Source: Methanobacteriota archaeon (GTDB lineage: Archaea > Thermoplasmatota > Thermoplasmata > UBA10834). Taken from it: 41,686 bases of DNA. The position numbers and the translations under genes were made by a program. Numbering within the stretch: the first letter of the stretch is position 1; each line of letters opens with the position of its first letter. The notes beneath the pieces are model-generated. The model saw nothing but the letters and a program-made list of their open reading frames with translations. It was not told the origin of the DNA and ran no database searches. Below are positions 38,132 through 41,686 of this stretch, one piece after another. The stretch spans positions 125,898 through 167,583 of the forward strand of contig CP070732.1 in the NCBI GenBank assembly GCA_020347565.1. The letters are read 5' to 3'.

Positions 38132-38956
38132 TCAACCTTCACGACCGGTCTCTGGTCTTAACGCGCTCAACAGGTGCTGGGAGAACTCCTGTACGGTGTC
38201 CGCGCGAACGATCCTTGCCTCGAGCGCCGCAACAACAACCTCTGCGGCCTTGGCGTCCACCGTGAACTCCACGCCGCAGTCAACGTCCATCAGCGTGAGG
38301 GGTTCTGGCGACGCCAGGCCAGTGCGACCACGGCCAGGCTTCTTCTCCGGAACGGCGTCGCCCGGATCGACCTCGCCCCTCGAGGCAGCGTCCAGAACCC
38401 AGACTATCCTGCGTACCATGTTCCACAGGAAGTTCTCCGCCCTGAAATCGAGCAGGATGAGGCGCCCGTGCTCGGAGACATCAATGGAGTCGATCTTCCG
38501 GACGGGGTTCCTGTCATCCCTCCTGGCAAATGCGGAGAAGTCATGCGTGCCTTCGAACCCGGACGCCAGCTCCTCCATCAACCCGACGTCTTGAGCCACC
38601 TTCGGCAGGTGGTAACGGTACCACCGCTGTCTGGCCCACCTCGGATTGAAATCATCAGGCACATCGGCGATGGCGTAGGCCCACGCGCCCCGCAGCTCAG
38701 AGTTCATCGCAGAGCACAAAGACATCGGGGGAAACGAGGTGACGAACGAGACTACGTTGCCGACTGCGCTGACGCCCCTGTCCGTCCTGCTCGAGCTCCT
38801 GAAGCGATTCTTCTCTGCGGATCCTATCGCGCCGACTCTGCGGAGAGATTCGATCAGCGCGCTCTCCACCGTCGTCCTATCTGGCTGCCTCTGGAAGCCA
38901 GAGAACTCGCGGCCGTCGTAGGCCACCTTGACAGCGACGACGCGTTTACGCTTCAT
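38132..38956 (-). CDS. truA: tRNA pseudouridine synthase A
   Basis: A 274-residue TruA. The catalytic aspartate is Asp59 in SSRTDRGVSAVG, and AYDGREFSGFQRQP and NFLWNMVRRIV are further family blocks. It makes pseudouridine at positions 38-40 of tRNA anticodon arms. The frame is open 73 codons upstream but ATG 38956 is the start: it is 26 nt from the centre of a shared TATA box and gives the normal N-terminus MKRKRVVAVKVAYDG. It leads a truA-AK6-phosphatidyltransferase unit. Confidence 0.95.
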   Translation of the reverse strand: MKRKRVVAVKVAYDGREFSGFQRQPDRTTVESALIESLRRVGAIGSAEKNRFRSSSRTDRGVSAVGNVVSFVTSFPPMSLCSAMNSELRGAWAYAIADVPDDFNPRWARQRWYRYHLPKVAQDVGLMEELASGFEGTHDFSAFARRDDRNPVRKIDSIDVSEHGRLILLDFRAENFLWNMVRRIVWVLDAASRGEVDPGDAVPEKKPGRGRTGLASPEPLTLMDVDCGVEFTVDAKAAEVVVAALEARIVRADTVQEFSQHLLSALRPETGREG

Positions 38957-38978
38957 GCGGCGTCCATCGAGTACAGAG

Positions 38979-38986
38979 TTATATAT
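38979..38986. promoter_or_regulatory. Shared TATA box of truA and the TrmJ-type gene
   Basis: TTATATAT lies exactly midway in the 52-nt gap between two divergent start codons. Its centre is 26 nt from the truA ATG and 27 nt from the GTG of the methyltransferase, so one box can serve both leaderless transcripts. Confidence 0.7.
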
Positions 38987-39008
38987 CCTCCTCGCCTGTG
39001 CGAGGTTC

Positions 39009-39728
39009 GTGCCGCGTATCAGGATCGTCCTCATCGAACCGTTGAACGACGGCAACGTGGGAGCAGTCGCCAGATCAATGAAGAACTTCGGCCTCGACGA
39101 GCTGGTGTTCGTGAGGCCATGCGAGATAGGGGAAGAAGCGACGAAGCGAGCGATGCACGCAGTTGACGTCCTCAAGCGCGCGAGAATCGCTTCTACGGAG
39201 GATGAGGCCCTCGAAGCAGCGGACTACATAGTGGGCACGTCGGGAGTTGACACGGCGAACGAGAAGAAGTTCTCGAGGATATCCGTGACGCCCAACGAGT
39301 TCGCTGAGAAGATCGCTGGATGCGAAGGGACTGTCGCCATCTTGTTCGGCCGGGAAGACTTCGGACTCGACAACGACATGGTGAGGCGGTGCGACTTCCT
39401 CGTCACGATCCCCGCCGACCCTGAGTATCCAATCCTGAACATCAGCCATGCGGCCGCGATCATCATGTATGAGTTATTCACCAGCGGGCTGGTTCGCGAG
39501 AGCCCGAGAAAGGCCTCTGAACTTGAGATGGTGAAGCTCAATGAGTTTTTCTCCAAGCTCCTGGACGCCATAGACTATCCCGAGCACAAGAAGAAGAAGA
39601 CGCGTGTGATGTTCAGGCGCATGATCGCGAGGTCCGTTCCTTCAACCTGGGAGTTCCATACGATGATGGGCGTTCTTGACGAGGCCGCGAAACGCAGCCT
39701 TCAGGACAGTTCACGCGGGAAGCACTGA
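39009..39728 (+). CDS. trmJ: TrmJ/SpoU-family RNA 2'-O-methyltransferase
   Basis: A 239-residue SPOUT enzyme. The N-terminal LIEPLNDGNVGAVARSMKNFG block, the motif 2 ILFGREDFGLDN and the motif 3 YPILNISHAAAIIMYE give the knotted SAM site. TrmJ methylates the ribose at position 32 of tRNA in archaea and bacteria, the best guess here; related TrmH enzymes act elsewhere. The GTG at 39009 is chosen over a start 27 codons upstream because the latter would cross the TATA box. The C-terminal helices (FFSKLLDAIDYPEHKKKK) are typical of TrmJ. Two tRNA modification genes thus share a promoter. Confidence 0.92.
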   Translation: MPRIRIVLIEPLNDGNVGAVARSMKNFGLDELVFVRPCEIGEEATKRAMHAVDVLKRARIASTEDEALEAADYIVGTSGVDTANEKKFSRISVTPNEFAEKIAGCEGTVAILFGREDFGLDNDMVRRCDFLVTIPADPEYPILNISHAAAIIMYELFTSGLVRESPRKASELEMVKLNEFFSKLLDAIDYPEHKKKKTRVMFRRMIARSVPSTWEFHTMMGVLDEAAKRSLQDSSRGKH

Positions 39729-39752
39729 TCCAATCGAGCGAAGGAATTGGTT

Positions 39753-39780
39753 GCGCCCTCGGGAGTTGAATTGAGGGCGC
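39753..39780 (+). terminator. Hairpin and T-rich tract between trmJ and ftsZ
   Basis: GCGCCCTC (39753-39760) and GAGGGCGC (39773-39780) form a perfect 8-bp stem with a 12-nt loop. Downstream on the plus strand is the T-rich GTTCGCTGTTGTTGTTTCTG. It fits a terminator for trmJ; the minus strand lacks a T-tract after the stem, so ftsZ termination is less clear. Confidence 0.45.
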
Positions 39781-39820
39781 GTGTTCGCTGTTGTTGTTTC
39801 TGTGGGGGGAGGAACTATGT

Positions 39821-40963
39821 TCAGCCTAAGACCTCGGTGACACCGGGCTGCGCGCAGACATTCCCACCGGAACGTGCGCTCTGGAAGCCGAAGGGTTCGC
39901 AGTCGCTCCGTTCCTCTGCGCGACCTTCGGGCGGCCTCACGCCAGTGACGATTGCCATCAGCTTGATCGTCTCCGCCATGTCTGGATCGATCCTGGCACC
40001 GAGCTTGATCGAAGCGTTCCTGCTGAGCTTGCCCGTGACTCCGTTGAGGACCTCGTACGCCTTTCTGAGCGACAGGCCTGGGCCCCCGGTGATGTGTATC
40101 ATCGCCCCCGCCGCGCCGTCGAAGTCGATGTCTAGCAACGGGTTGGTAATGGCCTCCATGACGACCTTCTCTGCGTCCTCGTTCTCCGCATAGAGGACCG
40201 TCGAGGCGCCGCCGTGGATCATGATGTTCCTGAAGTCGGCGAAGTCCAGGTTGATCATGCTCGTCCGACATATCGTCTCGGTGATGCCCCTTACGACCTC
40301 GACTATCAGCTGGTCCATCACCATCAACGCCTGCTCGATAGGGAGCTTCGGGACTATCTTGAGGAGTCGGTTGTTATCGAGGATTATCGTGCTATGTGCG
40401 GCCTCCCTGAGCTTCGATATGCCCCTGAAGGCGGTCTTGAACCTGGACCGCTCTATGTCGAATGGTATAGTGACCAGGGCGACCGTGACGGCTCCGTGCT
40501 TCCTCGCGAACTCCGCGACGACATGCGCACACCCAGTCCCGGTGCCGCCGCCCATCCCCGCGCTGATGAACACTATGTCGTAGGCCTTCACCAGCGCTTC
40601 GATCTCCGCCGAGAACTCATATGCGAGCTTCTCCCCGAGCTCTGCGTCGCCGCCAGTGCCGTACCCGCCTGTCGTCCTTTCGCCGATCAGAAGGCGCTTG
40701 TCCGCCTTGATCTTGGAGAGATGGAACTTGTCGGTGTTGATGGCTATTGTATCCACGCCTTCCAGGCCGATCCCGTTGATGCGGTTGACGCTGTTGGATC
40801 CGCCGCCGCCACAGCCGACCACGCACATCCTTGGCGAGAGGTGCGCCTCGAAATCGCATTCGCTGTGCAGAGCATCTTCGAGGAGTTTGCTGAGCGTTTC
40901 AGCCACCTCCGGTTGAGCGCTTCCGCTCGTGCATGCATACGTGCGTGGCCAATTCGGACCCAT
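39821..40963 (-). CDS. ftsZ: Cell division protein FtsZ
   Basis: A 380-residue tubulin-like GTPase. The G-box GGGTGTG is at residues 138-144, the N-terminal glycine-rich VVGCGGGGSNSVNRI near 48-62, and the T7 catalytic loop NLDFAD at 238-243. It polymerises into the division ring. The first ~40 residues precede the fold and include a helix. The C-terminus ends CAQPGVTEVLG after a linker. It lies 22 nt after a ribbon-helix-helix gene on the same strand and probably shares its promoter. No strong ribosome-binding site is visible before the ATG at 40963, so a slightly later start is possible. Confidence 0.96.
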   Translation of the reverse strand: MGPNWPRTYACTSGSAQPEVAETLSKLLEDALHSECDFEAHLSPRMCVVGCGGGGSNSVNRINGIGLEGVDTIAINTDKFHLSKIKADKRLLIGERTTGGYGTGGDAELGEKLAYEFSAEIEALVKAYDIVFISAGMGGGTGTGCAHVVAEFARKHGAVTVALVTIPFDIERSRFKTAFRGISKLREAAHSTIILDNNRLLKIVPKLPIEQALMVMDQLIVEVVRGITETICRTSMINLDFADFRNIMIHGGASTVLYAENEDAEKVVMEAITNPLLDIDFDGAAGAMIHITGGPGLSLRKAYEVLNGVTGKLSRNASIKLGARIDPDMAETIKLMAIVTGVRPPEGRAEERSDCEPFGFQSARSGGNVCAQPGVTEVLG

Positions 40964-40985
40964 CCCGCTAGCGCTTCCGACTGCC

Positions 40986-41336
40986 CTATTTCTCTATCTC
41001 TTCGATGGCCTTCGAGAGCTTTGCGCGTATGTACTCGCGCACCGCGTTACGTATCGCGTCGTCGACGGATATCGAATCGCCGTCCTGAACCAGCTGCTTC
41101 AGGTTCACCACGTTCCCCTTCGGCAGCTCGACGGTGACCTTCTCAATGTACTCGGGCGTGAACTCGCCGTCGACGAACCTATCGATAGCGGCCCTGATCG
41201 CATCGGAGAGGGTCGAGAACCTTCCCTGGTCCACCAGGGCCTGGAGCGCGCTTATGCGCTCGTGTGGCAACCTTATGGTCACCCTCTCGGACTCGACCAA
41301 ATGCCGACCCTCCGTTTGTCCGACGAATAAGGGCAT
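40986..41336 (-). CDS. Protein with two ribbon-helix-helix domains
   Basis: A 116-residue protein. Two tandem units can be aligned: ERVTIRLPHERISALQALVDQG plus STLSDAIRAAIDRF, then EKVTVELPKGNVVNLKQLVQDG plus SVDDAIRNAVREYI. Each is a CopG/MetJ-like ribbon-helix-helix, so one chain may form a whole DNA-binding dimer unit. Family members are transcription regulators. ATG 41336 is the start preferred; a TTG at 41348 lies at the predicted transcription start. It precedes ftsZ by 22 nt, which suggests control of division genes, an inference from position only. Confidence 0.85.
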   Translation of the reverse strand: MPLFVGQTEGRHLVESERVTIRLPHERISALQALVDQGRFSTLSDAIRAAIDRFVDGEFTPEYIEKVTVELPKGNVVNLKQLVQDGDSISVDDAIRNAVREYIRAKLSKAIEEIEK

Positions 41337-41343
41337 TTCGTCA

Positions 41344-41353
41344 GACAATTGTC
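41344..41353. promoter_or_regulatory. Palindrome at the ribbon-helix-helix gene start site
   Basis: GACAATTGTC is a perfect 10-bp palindrome lying on the transcription start predicted from the TATA box at 41369-41377. A ribbon-helix-helix dimer binding here would block its own transcription. Confidence 0.4.
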
Positions 41354-41368
41354 ATTATCGTCTCGTCG

Positions 41369-41377
41369 ATATTTATA
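41369..41377. promoter_or_regulatory. TATA box between the ribbon-helix-helix gene and the terminal ORF
   Basis: On the minus strand TATAAATAT, on the plus strand ATATTTATA. It predicts starts near 41347 (minus) and 41399 (plus), close to the first codons of the divergent genes on each side. Confidence 0.55.
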
Positions 41378-41409
41378 CCTTTCTGAGCTCGGGCATTGTT
41401 AACTTGAGT

Positions 41410-41686
41410 ATGATGATTCTGGCCGGCAAAGTCGGACGAAGAGATGACGGGCAGTCAGCTTCAGGAGGGGGCTCTTCAAGGTCTCAAACTCGTCTTGAGC
41501 CTTGGTATCGACCCTTTCTTTATTGGACAGACTTCAGCGAGGAACGAACGGACCGCATCCTGTCCAAACTCCTTGAATACGCAGGCAATCGCATAGTGTT
41601 TCGTGCACACAGGGAAGGAATCGGTCTTCCTGTTCCTCAGAAATACCTGGACGTATCCGATGCTAGCTTCTCCGCAGACCTTGCAG
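41410..41686 (+). CDS. Partial hypothetical protein, cut by the window end
   Basis: From ATG 41410 the frame stays open for 92 codons to the last base of the window. The product begins MMILAGKVGRRDDGQSA, has a Ser/Gly-rich stretch, then a folded-looking segment with FLYWTDFSEERTDRILSKL and RIVFRAHREGIGLPVPQ. I do not recognise it. An upstream TATA box at 41369-41377 predicts transcription from about 41399. Codon use is less G/C-biased than in the neighbouring genes. TTG 41404 is an alternative start in the same frame. Confidence 0.55.
   Translation, partial: MMILAGKVGRRDDGQSASGGGSSRSQTRLEPWYRPFLYWTDFSEERTDRILSKLLEYAGNRIVFRAHREGIGLPVPQKYLDVSDASFSADLA

Overview
The window reads as a piece of an archaeal chromosome, most likely from the Thermoplasmatota or a close euryarchaeal relative. 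The archaeal markers are ribosomal proteins S17e and L30e, RNA polymerase subunits H-B-A'-A'' with an unsplit B subunit, archaeal GatDE, a PriL primase subunit, an AglB/STT3 oligosaccharyltransferase, EF-1 beta and AK6. The genes are GC-rich with mostly G/C-ending codons. The lineage is an inference from gene content. No phage, insertion sequence or CRISPR array was seen.

Layout. 0-6 kb: rps17e, thyX, a TraB-family protein, a HAD phosphatase, pcm, then a zinc-finger/MBL/rhomboid group and a HemK2-type methyltransferase. 6-12 kb: a small ORF, the gatD-gatE pair, purD with a translin-family gene, and thioredoxin. 12-19.4 kb: one operon with a giant oligosaccharyltransferase (about 2,190 residues, more than half of it beta-sandwich repeats) and a short CARDB-type membrane-anchored protein. 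19.5-21.3 kb: pyrF and a radical SAM protein. 21.3-30.3 kb: the RNA polymerase operon (rpoH, rpoB, rpoA1, rpoA2, rpl30e, nusA), with an unusual tRNA-Lys gene directly upstream. 30.4-32.5 kb: a low-density stretch with a candidate structured RNA, a zinc-ribbon/EF-1 beta pair, an ArsR-type regulator and a doubtful set of short ORFs. 32.5-41.7 kb: malic enzyme, a COG1031-type radical SAM protein, priL, a CDP-alcohol phosphatidyltransferase/AK6/truA operon, a TrmJ-type methyltransferase, ftsZ with an upstream ribbon-helix-helix gene, and a gene cut by the window end.

Expression logic. First genes of transcription units usually have a TATA-like box centred about 26-30 nt upstream of the start codon, which implies leaderless mRNAs. 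Genes inside operons mostly overlap or abut their neighbour and carry GGAGG or GGTGAT Shine-Dalgarno motifs. This rule corrected several start codons. Some divergent pairs appear to share one near-palindromic TATA box.

Most striking observations: (1) a tRNA-Lys(UUU) gene interrupted twice, in the D-loop and in the T-loop, with bulge-helix-bulge-like pairing, and apparently leading the RNA polymerase operon; (2) the oligosaccharyltransferase with a very long repeat-rich tail; (3) an extra zinc ribbon inside RpoB and a long N-terminal extension on RpoA''; (4) a probable CUG start codon; (5) a nested stem-loop resembling an H/ACA guide RNA at 30515-30587.
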